Both the position numbers and the translations under genes were made by a program. A stretch of 40,058 bases of DNA from SVEL01 sp045126475. GTDB taxonomy: Bacteria; Bacillota; Clostridia; Lachnospirales; Lachnospiraceae. The DNA lies in assembly GCA_045126475.1 (NCBI GenBank), contig JBGVOL010000003.1:1-40058 (forward strand), written 5' to 3'. The notes under the pieces are model-generated. The model ran no database searches, was not told the DNA's origin, and saw only the letters and a program-made list of their open reading frames with translations. Below, piece after piece: positions 1 through 9,122 of the stretch. Each line of letters starts with the position of its first letter. The stretch's first letter is position 1.

Positions 1-353
1 ACGGATATATTAATATACTTCGTTTTGTTGTACAGGTTATAGGAAGTATAATGATACTTGCACTTGTTCAGTGGAAGTTGGTAGCAAATTCAAAAATACT
101 GATTGTTTTAGGCAGAAAGTCTTTAGATATAATGGCATTGCATTTTGTGTGTTTTAAGCTTGTAAGCTTTATAATTATAAAGGTATATAATCTTGAAATG
201 ATTAATATGTCTACGATACCTGTAGTTATCGGTATCAGTGGCTTATGGGCTGTGGCATATACAATTGTCGGATTAAGTATTCCGACAGGTATCAGATATA
301 TTTTTGATATTAGTAAAACAAAGATAAAACAAAGAAAAAACGAAGGTGTGTGA
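1..353 (+). CDS. Acyltransferase family 3 membrane protein, C-terminal part (5' end outside window)
   Basis: The frame is open from base 3, so the gene starts upstream of the window and only about 116 C-terminal residues are seen. They are hydrophobic, with at least two membrane segments, and contain a GRKSLDIMALHF stretch like the last conserved segment of acyltransferase-3 (OafA/NodX-type) proteins, followed by a Lys/Arg-rich cytoplasmic tail. Members transfer acetyl or succinyl groups to surface sugars at the membrane. Its stop lies 7 bases before the pyruvyl transferase start, so it is probably the upstream member of the same operon. The ATG at 51 is internal, not a start. The family is fairly sure, the substrate unknown. 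Confidence 0.75.
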   Translation, partial: GYINILRFVVQVIGSIMILALVQWKLVANSKILIVLGRKSLDIMALHFVCFKLVSFIIIKVYNLEMINMSTIPVVIGISGLWAVAYTIVGLSIPTGIRYIFDISKTKIKQRKNEGV

Positions 354-360
354 AATAAGA

Positions 361-1542
361 ATGAGAATAGGAATTATGGGAGCCCCGGTTAACAATCCGA
401 ATCATGGATGCGTCGCGTTATTGTATTCGCTGGTACATATTTTATCCGGTATTGAAAAGGATGAGCAGGAAAAGTTTGAGTATGTAATATTTGACTGGAA
501 GTACAATGAAGAAAGTATACATATGATGAGTGACCTGTTGAATATTGATATTAATAAGATTATATATGCACCATATGTTTTGATAGGTGACCCGCTTAGG
601 TTAGCTTATCATATGAAAGATTATATTAAAATGAAAGCTGCAATAAAGAAATGCGATTGTATTATAGACGTAACCGAGGGTGACAGTTTTTCAGACATTT
701 ACGGTGATGCATGGTTAATTGGAAGAACAAAGGTAAAACTGTTGATTGAAAAATTGGGAATTCCGCTTATATTGGCACCACAAACTTATGGACCATACCT
801 TAAAGAAGCAAATAAGATGCTGGCTGCACGCTCTATAAAAGGAGCGAAGGCCGTTATGACAAGAGACAGGCAGTCAGGAGAACTGGTTAAAACCATAGCA
901 GGTGTTGAATCAGTTTACACAACAGATTTGGCATTTGCCTTGCCATACACTGATTATGAGATTGAAGATACAGATAAAATCAGGATAGGAATAAATGCAT
1001 CTAATCTCCTGTATTTTTCATCGGAAATGAAGGATAGAAAATTTACATTATCAGTAGATTATAAAAAGTATCTGGAAGGACTGATGGATAGTATCTGTGA
1101 ATCAGGAAAGTATGAGGTATACTTCATATCACATGTCGATGGGGATTATAAGGTTCATGAAATATTGAAAGAAAAATATCCACAGAGTCATCTTGTACCG
1201 TTGTTCAAAAATCCTGTAGAAGCAAAATCATGTATCAGTAAGATGGATGTATTTATTGGTGCAAGAATGCACGGAACCATTGCGGCATTCACCTGTGAAG
1301 TGGCTTGCATACCTACTGCCTATAGTCCGAAATTTGCAGGACTGTTCAAAAGTGTCGGTTATGATACACTTGTTGATTTGACGACACTTTCCACTGTGGC
1401 TGCCGTTGAAAAAACAATGGAATATATTGGACAATATGTGGAATTGAAAACGAAAATTAAGTCTTGCCTGGTTGAAAACAACGAAATAATACAGGGAACA
1501 AAAAAATATATGCAGATATATCTAAAATCATTAAAGAAATGA
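361..1542 (+). CDS. Polysaccharide pyruvyl transferase family protein
   Basis: About 393 residues. The N-terminus MRIGIMGAPVNNPNHGC and the late FIGARMHGTIAAF segment match the polysaccharide pyruvyl transferase superfamily (PF04230), a GT-B-like fold. Members such as CsaB and WcaK attach ketal-linked pyruvate from PEP to sugars of surface polymers; other members of the superfamily may act differently. I chose ATG 361 over the GTG at 346, because the GAAGGTG ribosome site at 342-348 would overlap the GTG. It sits 7 bases after the acyltransferase stop and is followed by a glycosyltransferase, which supports exopolysaccharide or capsule decoration. Acceptor sugar is unknown. Confidence 0.88.
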   Translation: MRIGIMGAPVNNPNHGCVALLYSLVHILSGIEKDEQEKFEYVIFDWKYNEESIHMMSDLLNIDINKIIYAPYVLIGDPLRLAYHMKDYIKMKAAIKKCDCIIDVTEGDSFSDIYGDAWLIGRTKVKLLIEKLGIPLILAPQTYGPYLKEANKMLAARSIKGAKAVMTRDRQSGELVKTIAGVESVYTTDLAFALPYTDYEIEDTDKIRIGINASNLLYFSSEMKDRKFTLSVDYKKYLEGLMDSICESGKYEVYFISHVDGDYKVHEILKEKYPQSHLVPLFKNPVEAKSCISKMDVFIGARMHGTIAAFTCEVACIPTAYSPKFAGLFKSVGYDTLVDLTTLSTVAAVEKTMEYIGQYVELKTKIKSCLVENNEIIQGTKKYMQIYLKSLKK

Positions 1543-1552
1543 GGATAAACAT

Positions 1553-2623
1553 TTGGCAGAGCTCACAGACAAGTATAAAAACATAATAGAGAACAACCAG
1601 AAAGCATATATTGATTCATTTGTAAACAGTGCCGTTGGAAAGCTGTACAAAAAGACCGGAAAAGTGTCAGATGATATTTCAGCGGATAATTATGAAGATA
1701 TGATTAGAACAATTAATTGTTTAAGGGTAAATAATTGTTTTGTTTCGCTGATTTCTAACTTGAAAAGGCTTCGGTTTCATCTTAATAATCATATTCGCAT
1801 TAAAAGAAAATGCAGCAGATATAACGATTATTTGTCCATTGCATGCATAGTGAAAAATGAAGAAATGTATATAGCCGAATGGATTGAATTTCATATTCTC
1901 GTGGGAGTAGAACGTTTCTATATATTTGATAACGGTTCTACGGATAATACCAAAAATATTCTGCAGCCATATATTGACAGGGAAATCGTAATATATATTG
2001 ATTATCCCGGAAAAGTGGCACAGATAAATGCGTATAATGATGCACTGAGACTGGCGGGGAAAAATACTAAGTGGCTGGCATTTGTTGATGCAGATGAGTT
2101 TATAGTGCCTGTTAAAGAGGACGATGTAAAGTCAGTACTCAGGGAGTTTGAAGGTGAACCTGCCCTTGGCGTCAACTGGATTGTATATGGACCATGCGGA
2201 CATCAGCATCGTCCTGAGGGGCTTGTCATTAATAATTATAAGAAGACATTTGCTGACAGAAACAATGAGTTAAATTGCAGGGTAAAAAGTATTGTACAGA
2301 TAAAAAAGACTAAATGCATGATATCCCCTCACTTTGGAATTTATAAAAAGAGACAGCTTGCAGTGGACGAAAAGCACAGGAAAATTACAGGGGCAGCAGC
2401 ATATGTACAGGATGGCAGAGCATGTACTTTTTCTAATTCGGCAGAAAAAATAAGAATTAATCATTATTGGACAAAATCACTGGATGAACTGAAAACAAAA
2501 TGTAACAGAGGATATCCTGACGGAACCTCAAACCCACAGTACGAAAGAACGTTGGAACGCGTAAATTATCCGTTGGTTGAGGATAACATAACAGACAGAT
2601 TTGCTAATAAGATTAATGTGTGA
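1553..2623 (+). CDS. GT92-like (DUF23-type) glycosyltransferase
   Basis: 356 residues. The central part carries IACIVKNEEMYIAEWIEFH, FDNGSTDN and a DADEF metal-binding motif, the pattern of GT92/Glyco_tranf_2_4 proteins, a GT-A fold branch related to GT2. The first 90 or so residues are poorly conserved and may form a helical extension. Start is TTG at 1553: GAGG at 1541-1544 overlaps the previous stop and lies 8 bases upstream, and no in-frame ATG is better placed. Ten bases separate it from the pyruvyl transferase, so the two are probably co-transcribed. It likely adds one sugar to a lipid-linked repeat unit in the cytoplasm. Donor and linkage cannot be read from sequence. Confidence 0.82.
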   Translation: MAELTDKYKNIIENNQKAYIDSFVNSAVGKLYKKTGKVSDDISADNYEDMIRTINCLRVNNCFVSLISNLKRLRFHLNNHIRIKRKCSRYNDYLSIACIVKNEEMYIAEWIEFHILVGVERFYIFDNGSTDNTKNILQPYIDREIVIYIDYPGKVAQINAYNDALRLAGKNTKWLAFVDADEFIVPVKEDDVKSVLREFEGEPALGVNWIVYGPCGHQHRPEGLVINNYKKTFADRNNELNCRVKSIVQIKKTKCMISPHFGIYKKRQLAVDEKHRKITGAAAYVQDGRACTFSNSAEKIRINHYWTKSLDELKTKCNRGYPDGTSNPQYERTLERVNYPLVEDNITDRFANKINV

Positions 2624-2659
2624 TAAGAAGTATTTGTACCAAAAGGAGTAGGTAATAAG

Positions 2660-3835
2660 ATGAGTTCAGTTAACTTATATAAAAAATACTGTACAGGATG
2701 CGGATTGTGTCATTCGGTATACGGAGTGAAACTTGTTTCAGATGAGAAAGATTTTCTTTGTCCTGAGATTTCAAAGGATAATATTGATAAACTTATGAAA
2801 GTATGTCCATGTGGTGGGGCTGCGACTAAGGAAATGTCGGATAAGGATATCTGGGGAAAACAGGAAAATGTTTATCTTGGATGGTCATCCGATTCAGAGA
2901 TAAGAAGAAAGGCTTCAAGCGGAGGCGTATTAACTTCGCTTTGCATATATCTGCTAAAGCATGGATTGGTGAATGGTATTATACAGACAGTGGGAGATAA
3001 TGTTTATGGTACTAAAACAGTCGTAAGCCGAACAGAAGAAGATGTGCTTAAATGTATGGGGTCAAGATACAGTGTGTCTGCACCGCTATATGATATCAAG
3101 CAGCTTGTAAAAGAAAGCGAAGTATATGCATTTGTAGGAAAACCATGTGATGTGTCGGCGCTTAGAATGTACCTGAAGGAAGATGACGGCCTGAGTAAAC
3201 AGATTGCCTATATGTTTTCTTTTTTCTGTGCGGGGACACCTAGCGGTACAGCACAGAAAATGTTGTTAAAAGAGTTGGGCTGCAACAGCAGGAGTGAGTG
3301 CGTCTCGCTTCAATACAGAGGAAACGGATGGCCGGGATATGCTACGGCAGTAAAAAACGACGGCTCTGAATCAAAGATAAGTTACAATGATTCATGGGGA
3401 AAAATACTTGGAAGAGACGTTAGAAAAATATGCAGATTCTGTATAGACGGAATTGGGGAAATGGCTGATATTTCATGTGGGGATGCATGGTATCTTGACG
3501 ACAACAATATGCCGGATTTCTCGGAAAATGAGGGACGAAATGTTATTTTTGCCAGAAATACAAAAGGACTTGAATTACTGAAAAAGGCAATGACAGATGG
3601 GGCTGTTATTGCTGAAGAATATAAAGAATGTGATAAACTTAAGTTCATTCAAAAATACCAATATGAGAGGCGTTCAACTATGCATGCAATGATTAGGGGA
3701 CTTAAAATATGTGGGGCGCCATCACCGATGTACAGCAAAAATCTTATGAAGAAATATAGGCAAAATGTACCGCTTAAGTTAAGAACAAAGAGAACACTTG
3801 GGATAATAAAACGATTTATTAAAGGAAAGATATAG
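2660..3835 (+). CDS. Coenzyme F420 hydrogenase/dehydrogenase beta-subunit (FrhB)-like Fe-S protein
   Basis: 391 residues. The N-terminus has CTGCGLC (Cys11, 14, 17) and a later VCPCGG (Cys49), the usual ligand set for one 4Fe-4S cluster in FrhB-type N-terminal domains (PF04422). The C-terminal FrhB domain (PF04432) shows KASSGGVLTSL, FVGKPCDV and a CRFCIDGIGEMADISCGD segment with further cysteines. Firmicutes lack F420; members of this family in polysaccharide loci commonly neighbour pyruvyl transferases, as here, and their redox reaction is mostly undetermined. AAAGGAG at 2643-2649 gives a normal ribosome site. Family is sure, role inferred from context only. Confidence 0.85.
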   Translation: MSSVNLYKKYCTGCGLCHSVYGVKLVSDEKDFLCPEISKDNIDKLMKVCPCGGAATKEMSDKDIWGKQENVYLGWSSDSEIRRKASSGGVLTSLCIYLLKHGLVNGIIQTVGDNVYGTKTVVSRTEEDVLKCMGSRYSVSAPLYDIKQLVKESEVYAFVGKPCDVSALRMYLKEDDGLSKQIAYMFSFFCAGTPSGTAQKMLLKELGCNSRSECVSLQYRGNGWPGYATAVKNDGSESKISYNDSWGKILGRDVRKICRFCIDGIGEMADISCGDAWYLDDNNMPDFSENEGRNVIFARNTKGLELLKKAMTDGAVIAEEYKECDKLKFIQKYQYERRSTMHAMIRGLKICGAPSPMYSKNLMKKYRQNVPLKLRTKRTLGIIKRFIKGKI

Positions 3836-3884
3836 TAAATAAGTAATTTAGTTATATTATGTCATTTGCAAGGGGGCTATTATT

Positions 3885-5048
3885 ATGAGACAACTTGACA
3901 GATATCTGGCAAAGCTTGTTAAATCCCAGCTTTACGGAGAAAAAGCTGATAATTTACCGGACGGAATAACGGTACAGGAAATTGTGGATGTCGCGAAAAA
4001 AAGTCAGATGCAATGCATATTGCTTTCAGCGCTGATTAATGTTGATAATGTAAGTGATGAATACAAGGCCGCTATTAAGCCTATAATTCTCAGAAGTATG
4101 ACAAAAACTTCTGCACAGATTCAGGAAATGAGGATGCTTGAGTCAAAGTTTGAAGAGGCGGGGGTGACAAATCAGCCAATGAAGGGTGCTGTATTGCGAT
4201 TTGTATATCCGTCACCGGAACTTCGGGAAATGAGCGATCTTGATATTCTTATTGCTAAAGACGATATGGACAAGGCTGTTAAAGTACTGGAGGAATGTGG
4301 TTACACATTAAAAGAATCAATAAAGCACCATCATATATATACGAAGAGGCCGTTTATGGTTGTTGAGGCCCATCACGCTATGTATGATAAGACGGTTGAC
4401 AAAAAGCAGGAAGGGTATTTTGGCGACTTTGTAAGAACAACAGTGAAAGAAGGATGCAAGTATACGCATGTATTCGGATTAGAGGATTTTTATGTGTATA
4501 TGATGGCACATATGGCAAAACACTTTTATCAGACCGGTTGCGGAATAAGACACCTTGTGGATATATACGTGTACCTTAACAGATACGGAAAAGAGATAAA
4601 CCGCACATACATAGATAATGAGTTAAAGGAGTGCGGAATATACAAATTTGCTAAACATATGGAAACGCTGGCGTATTCATGGCTTGATGATACAGAAGCA
4701 GATAGTCTGTATTCGGATATGTTTTTATATATGCTTGATTCAGGTATATATGGAAAAGATGAAAATGGTATCTGGAATAAACTTGCAGAGGATGAAGGTG
4801 AAACAATAAAGCGAGGACAGTTGAGAATGTGGTACTTTTTTCCACCATTATATTACATGTCAGAATATTACCCATATCTTTCACATAAACCGTGGTTATT
4901 ACCGTGGGCATGGCTTGTAAGAGGTGTGGAAGGAATTATAAAACATAAGGGAAAATATAAACGAAGAATGATTGAACATATTGACATGGAGAACGTTACG
5001 AAGCTGAAAAAAATATATAAGGCTGTTGATTTAAAGTTTGGCCGATAA
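3885..5048 (+). CDS. NTP_transf_5 nucleotidyltransferase family protein (lasso-locus type)
   Basis: 387 residues. The segment MKGAVLRFVYPSPELREMSDLDILI is characteristic of the PF14907 nucleotidyltransferase family, with the DLD pair as probable metal ligands, followed by ALEECGY-like and HHIYTKRPF segments. Members are found in polysaccharide loci and, repeatedly, in Firmicutes lasso-peptide clusters beside B1, B2, the ABC exporter and an HprK-like kinase. That is the arrangement downstream here. The chemistry is not settled; nucleotidyl or phosphosugar transfer to a peptide or glycan is plausible. The ribosome site is AAGGGGG at about 3870. The preceding 49-base gap shows no precursor peptide gene. 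Confidence 0.82.
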   Translation: MRQLDRYLAKLVKSQLYGEKADNLPDGITVQEIVDVAKKSQMQCILLSALINVDNVSDEYKAAIKPIILRSMTKTSAQIQEMRMLESKFEEAGVTNQPMKGAVLRFVYPSPELREMSDLDILIAKDDMDKAVKVLEECGYTLKESIKHHHIYTKRPFMVVEAHHAMYDKTVDKKQEGYFGDFVRTTVKEGCKYTHVFGLEDFYVYMMAHMAKHFYQTGCGIRHLVDIYVYLNRYGKEINRTYIDNELKECGIYKFAKHMETLAYSWLDDTEADSLYSDMFLYMLDSGIYGKDENGIWNKLAEDEGETIKRGQLRMWYFFPPLYYMSEYYPYLSHKPWLLPWAWLVRGVEGIIKHKGKYKRRMIEHIDMENVTKLKKIYKAVDLKFGR

Positions 5049-5082
5049 ATCATGTGATTGAAAGGATATATGGCATTATAGC

Positions 5083-5520
5083 ATGAAGATAATAAAAAGT
5101 TTTGTCAGGTTTATCAGATATAATGATTATAAGAGTGTAAGTATTCTTTGCTGGATATATTCAGCGTTGTACCGTTTTCAGGTTCTTCATATGGATACAA
5201 AAAAGATGCAGGTGAAATGGGGAGTTGAAGGAGAAGAGTCCGGCGAGAATGAGACACTGGAGCATTATAAGTATGCAAAGGCGGTTTCCATGTGTGTAAA
5301 CCATGTTTGTAATAAAACTGTATGGGAGAGCAAATGCCTTGTGAGAGCATTGACGGCACAAAAACTATTAAAACTAAAGGGCATACCGTCAACATTATAT
5401 CTTGGGTGTGGTATGCAGGATGGAAAGATGGTGGCACATGCATGGCTAAGGTGTGGCAGAATGATTGTCACAGGAGCCGGCGAAGAGGAATATACTGTTG
5501 TTGATAAGTTTCGCGCATAG
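5083..5520 (+). CDS. Lasso-peptide B2-like transglutaminase-fold leader peptidase
   Basis: 145 residues, typical for a standalone B2 protein (PF13471). After a basic, hydrophobic N-terminus it has SKCLVRALTAQ with Cys85 and AHAWLRCG with His119, the catalytic Cys and His of the family; Asp141 in TVVDKF could complete the triad, but this assignment is tentative. In lasso peptide synthesis B2 cuts the leader from the precursor once B1 has bound it. It is followed 76 bases later by a PqqD-like gene, as expected for a split B1/B2 pair. The ribosome site is poor: AAAGGA at 5061-5066 is 16 bases from the ATG, and a four-codon frame (5070-5081) ends just before it, so translation may be coupled or weak. 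Confidence 0.85.
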   Translation: MKIIKSFVRFIRYNDYKSVSILCWIYSALYRFQVLHMDTKKMQVKWGVEGEESGENETLEHYKYAKAVSMCVNHVCNKTVWESKCLVRALTAQKLLKLKGIPSTLYLGCGMQDGKMVAHAWLRCGRMIVTGAGEEEYTVVDKFRA

Positions 5521-5596
5521 CAAATTTAACTTGCCATGTTGTAAGATATGGAGCTATAATGAGGAGCAAATAAGTAAAAAATCAGGAGGATAGGAA

Positions 5597-5863
5597 ATGG
5601 AAAAGAATTCAGAGATTATTATTAAGAAACAATTAAAGGCAAATGAACTGGCCGGAGAAAAGGTAATGATTGATTTTGAAACGGGCAAATATTTTCTTAT
5701 CAAGGGTGTTGGAAATGATATATGGGATATGTTACAGGAAAAGACTACTCCCGCTAAGATTATTGAAAGTCTGTTAAAGGAATATGATGTGTCTGAGGAA
5801 GAGTGTGAGTCATCAGTAATGGAATTCCTTAATAAGCTGCAGAAGTTAGGATTTATTGATTAA
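5597..5863 (+). CDS. PqqD-family RiPP recognition element (B1-like)
   Basis: 88 residues, the usual size of a discrete PqqD protein (PF05402). It shows the expected beta strands followed by helices: MIDFETGKYFLIKGVGNDIW then a helical region ending QKLGFID. These small winged-helix-like proteins bind leader peptides of ribosomally made peptides and present them to the processing enzyme. Here it follows the B2-like peptidase and precedes an ABC exporter, so it is the B1 part of a split leader-peptidase system. AGGAGG at 5585-5590 is a strong ribosome site. The 76-base gap before it has no precursor-like frame; the peptide it recognises is not visible in the window. Confidence 0.88.
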   Translation: MEKNSEIIIKKQLKANELAGEKVMIDFETGKYFLIKGVGNDIWDMLQEKTTPAKIIESLLKEYDVSEEECESSVMEFLNKLQKLGFID

Positions 5864-5885
5864 TGTAAGGAATTGAATAAATAAT

Positions 5886-7559
5886 ATGGGAAAATTAAAA
5901 AAATTATGGAATGATCGTTCGAACCAGTTTCGTTATGCAAAATGGATGATGCATTATACAAGGCCATACATAGGAAAAATCACTCTTATGATGCTTGCCA
6001 CGTTGGCACAGACAATTATGACATTAGCCATGGTTCAGGTTACTAAAATGATTATTGATAATGCAACCGGTGGCAGTAGTTTTATTAATTTAATAGTTAT
6101 ATACGTAGCAATGGTAATTTTGTTGCAGATTCTTGAAATATTTATGAGTCTGTTTTCAACAATGCTTAATGAGAAATTCTCGTTCGGAATAAGAAAGCAG
6201 ATATACGAGAAAATCATTAAATCCCACTGGATGGATGTTAAAAAATACCATACAGGGGATTTGATGACAAGGTTGACAAGCGACGCAGGAAATATTGCAG
6301 ACGGTATAGTAGGAACGATACCAAATATAATAAAACTTTGTATTGAACTGCTATTGATATTTTTTATGCTGTTTTACTATTCACCGCTTCTGGCAGTGTT
6401 TGCCCTGCTGGTAGCACCGGTTGCAGCAGTTTCAACGTGGTGGTTTGGAAAAAAACTCCGTAAACTTCAGGTCAAGCTTCAGGAATCTGAGGCTGCATAC
6501 CGCTCATTTATGCAGGAGAGTCTGGCCAATCTTCTTATTGTAAAGGCTTTTGCAAATGAAGAGTATTCAATGGAAAAACTGACAAAATTGCGGGATAACA
6601 GATTTTACTGGTTATTTAAGCGGACAAAGATGGGAGTTGTCACATCAACTGCCATGTCATTATCTTTTGAGATTGGATACATAGTGGCATTTGCATATGG
6701 TGCATTTCAGATATCGAGAAAGGTCATTACATACGGAACAATGTCAGTGTTTATCAGTCTTGTTAACCGTGTACAGGCTCCCGTTATGGGACTTGCACAG
6801 CAGATACCAAAGGTCGTATCAATACTTGCTTCAGCGGGAAGGGTAATGGAACTTCAGAATATTCCTATAGAAGAAAGAGATGAAGAGAACATCAAAGCGG
6901 AAAAAATCGGAGTGGAAGTGTCTGACATGTCATTTGGTTACACCGATGAGCTTGTGCTTAAGGATGTTTCCATAAAGATTAATCCGGGAGAGTTTGTTGC
7001 CATAGTAGGTGAATCAGGAATCGGAAAAACGACTCTCGTTCGCATAATGATGTCATTTATGAGCAATATTGAGGGACGGGTTTCGTTCTTTAATGAAAGC
7101 GGCGAAGTGGAAAACAGTAATGCGGGTACAAGAGAATTTATTGCTTATGTACCGCAGGGTAATACCTTATTCAGCGGAACCATACGTGAAAATATCCGGA
7201 TGGGCAATCTTAACGCAACAGAAGACGATATGACAGAAGCGTTAAAGCTTGCTTCAGGGTATGATTTCGTCATGGGGCTGCCACAGGGATTGGATACCGT
7301 CATAGGCGAAAGGGGGCATGGTCTTTCGGAGGGGCAGGCTCAGAGAATAGCCATTGCGAGAGCATTTGTCAGAAAGGCACCTTTTTTGATACTTGACGAG
7401 GCCACATCAGCTCTTGACGAAGCAACAGAATTAGCAGTATTGCAGGGCTTACAGCAGCTTACTCCAAGACCGACCTGCCTGATAATTACTCACAGAAAGA
7501 GTATTTTGCAGTATTGTGACAGGGAATTAAAGATTGAGAATAAAACAGTATCTATTTAG
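5886..7559 (+). CDS. ABC exporter, fused membrane and ATPase domains
   Basis: 557 residues. The first 320 or so form an ABC type-I exporter membrane domain with about six membrane helices; the remainder is a nucleotide-binding domain with Walker A GESGIGKTT (375-383), signature LSEGQAQR (480-487) and Walker B FLILDEATSALD with Asp504-Glu505 and the switch His in ITHRKS. No N-terminal C39 peptidase is present, so leader removal would fall to the B2-like gene. Half-transporters of this kind export lasso peptides (the D gene) but also lipids or glycans. It follows the PqqD gene by 22 bases; AAGGAA at 5867-5872 is somewhat far from the start. Confidence 0.92.
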   Translation: MGKLKKLWNDRSNQFRYAKWMMHYTRPYIGKITLMMLATLAQTIMTLAMVQVTKMIIDNATGGSSFINLIVIYVAMVILLQILEIFMSLFSTMLNEKFSFGIRKQIYEKIIKSHWMDVKKYHTGDLMTRLTSDAGNIADGIVGTIPNIIKLCIELLLIFFMLFYYSPLLAVFALLVAPVAAVSTWWFGKKLRKLQVKLQESEAAYRSFMQESLANLLIVKAFANEEYSMEKLTKLRDNRFYWLFKRTKMGVVTSTAMSLSFEIGYIVAFAYGAFQISRKVITYGTMSVFISLVNRVQAPVMGLAQQIPKVVSILASAGRVMELQNIPIEERDEENIKAEKIGVEVSDMSFGYTDELVLKDVSIKINPGEFVAIVGESGIGKTTLVRIMMSFMSNIEGRVSFFNESGEVENSNAGTREFIAYVPQGNTLFSGTIRENIRMGNLNATEDDMTEALKLASGYDFVMGLPQGLDTVIGERGHGLSEGQAQRIAIARAFVRKAPFLILDEATSALDEATELAVLQGLQQLTPRPTCLIITHRKSILQYCDRELKIENKTVSI

Positions 7560-7592
7560 ATTTGACATATTAATTATGAAGAGGTGCGTTTG

Positions 7593-9119
7593 ATGACAGA
7601 ACAATCAAGAACAAGAAACAGCATAAGAAATGCAGTATTTTCAATTGGCGGATATGCATTTACGATGATTTTGCAATTGGTAGGGCGAAGGGTATTTTTG
7701 ATGGTGCTGTCAAATGAGTACCTGGGACTGGGCGGATTGTTTTCAAGTATTCTTTCAATGCTTGCTTTGTCTGAGTTAGGCGTTGGAACTGCAATGGTTT
7801 ACGCACTATATAAGCCGGTTGCTGAAAACAACACGGAAAAGATAAAATCATTAATGGCATTGTACAAAAAACTATATACAACGATAGGAGTATTTATTCT
7901 CGTTGTCGGGGTTTTAGTAACGCCGTTTTTGCAGTTTCTGATTAAAGATATGCCGGATATGAAATATATCAGAGTGTATTTTATTTTGTATGTATTTAAT
8001 TCCGCTTTTTCATATTTTTGTACATATAAAAGGTCACTTATTATCTGCAACCAGAAGGAATATATATCCACTACAACTACGACAATAGCGGCTATGGTCA
8101 CCAGAGTATTGCAGATTGTGGTCTTATTGGTTACGGGCAATTATATGCTGTACCTCATTGTTCAGATTGTCGTAACGGTAGCGGAAAATCTCTGGATTTC
8201 ACATATAGCAAATAAGATGTATCCGTTTATTAAAGAAAAGGATATTGTCCCATTGGACAAGGAGGATGTTTCTTCCATCAGGAAGAATATTGGTGCAATG
8301 TTTGGTCACAAAATGGGAGATGTCATAGTTAATACCACAGACAGCCTTATTATTTCGCGTATTCTTGGGCTGGCTTCCGTGGGATTATTTTCAAATTATA
8401 ATTTGATATTGTCTAATATACAGACGATTTCAAACAAGATAATCTATTCATTGAATGCAAGCATTGGAAACCTTACAGCTTCTTCCGATAAAAAACACAG
8501 CGAAGAAATCTTGGATAACATTGTATTTTTAACATATTGTTTCCAATGTTTTGTGACAACAACTCTGATAGTAATCCTGCAGGATTTTGTAAGTCTATGG
8601 GTCGGAACAGAACATCTTTTGGAAAATGCAGTGGTTGTTATTTTTGTTGCAAATCTTTATTTTGCAACAATGAGAGCCCCTGTTATGATTTTTAGAAATG
8701 CAACGGGAACATTCTGGAACGACAGATATAAACCAATATGCGAAAGTGTGGCAAATCTTGTTGTTTCCATTCCGCTGACATATGTTATGGGAATTGGTGG
8801 AGTGAAGCTTGGTACACTTATAAGTACATTGACAGTGGCATTCTGGTGGGAGGCATATGCATTATATAAGTATTATTTCAATAAAGGTGTAATGAGGTAT
8901 CTTTTTAAACAGGCCAAATTTGCATTTATTACGGCTGTTTGTGTGGCATTAACGTACATCGTATGCCAACTTGTGCATACCACATTGATTGTACAGTTAA
9001 TTATTAAAGTAATCATCTGCTGTATAATACCAAATGTCATTAATGTGCTCCTGTTTTATAGAACCTCAGAGTTTAAGTTTATTCAAAACAAAGTGTTAAG
9101 CATAATAAAGAGGAGGTAA
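7593..9119 (+). CDS. Wzx-type polysaccharide flippase (MOP superfamily)
   Basis: About 508 residues with 12-14 hydrophobic segments spread over the length. The N-terminus (RNSIRNAVFSIGGYAFTMIL, then GRRVFLMVLSNEYLGLGGLF) and the middle MGDVIVNTTDSLIISRILG match lipopolysaccharide O-unit flippase-like proteins. It would move undecaprenyl-linked repeat units across the membrane. ATG 7593 is preferred because GAAGAGG at 7578-7584 lies 8 bases upstream; the GTG at 7584 overlaps that site. It ends three bases before the GT2 start, so the two are translationally linked. A Wzy polymerase was not found in the window and may lie upstream. Confidence 0.88.
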   Translation: MTEQSRTRNSIRNAVFSIGGYAFTMILQLVGRRVFLMVLSNEYLGLGGLFSSILSMLALSELGVGTAMVYALYKPVAENNTEKIKSLMALYKKLYTTIGVFILVVGVLVTPFLQFLIKDMPDMKYIRVYFILYVFNSAFSYFCTYKRSLIICNQKEYISTTTTTIAAMVTRVLQIVVLLVTGNYMLYLIVQIVVTVAENLWISHIANKMYPFIKEKDIVPLDKEDVSSIRKNIGAMFGHKMGDVIVNTTDSLIISRILGLASVGLFSNYNLILSNIQTISNKIIYSLNASIGNLTASSDKKHSEEILDNIVFLTYCFQCFVTTTLIVILQDFVSLWVGTEHLLENAVVVIFVANLYFATMRAPVMIFRNATGTFWNDRYKPICESVANLVVSIPLTYVMGIGGVKLGTLISTLTVAFWWEAYALYKYYFNKGVMRYLFKQAKFAFITAVCVALTYIVCQLVHTTLIVQLIIKVIICCIIPNVINVLLFYRTSEFKFIQNKVLSIIKRR

Positions 9120-9122
9120 TGT

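Noticed and set aside
2660..2820. Apparent loss of a ferredoxin cysteine in the FrhB-like protein
   Set aside because: The three N-terminal cysteines plus Cys49 before Pro give the normal single-cluster pattern of FrhB-type domains.
5521..5596. Gap between B2-like and PqqD-like genes searched for a precursor peptide
   Set aside because: All ATG frames stop within a few codons; it holds only the ribosome site for the PqqD-like gene.
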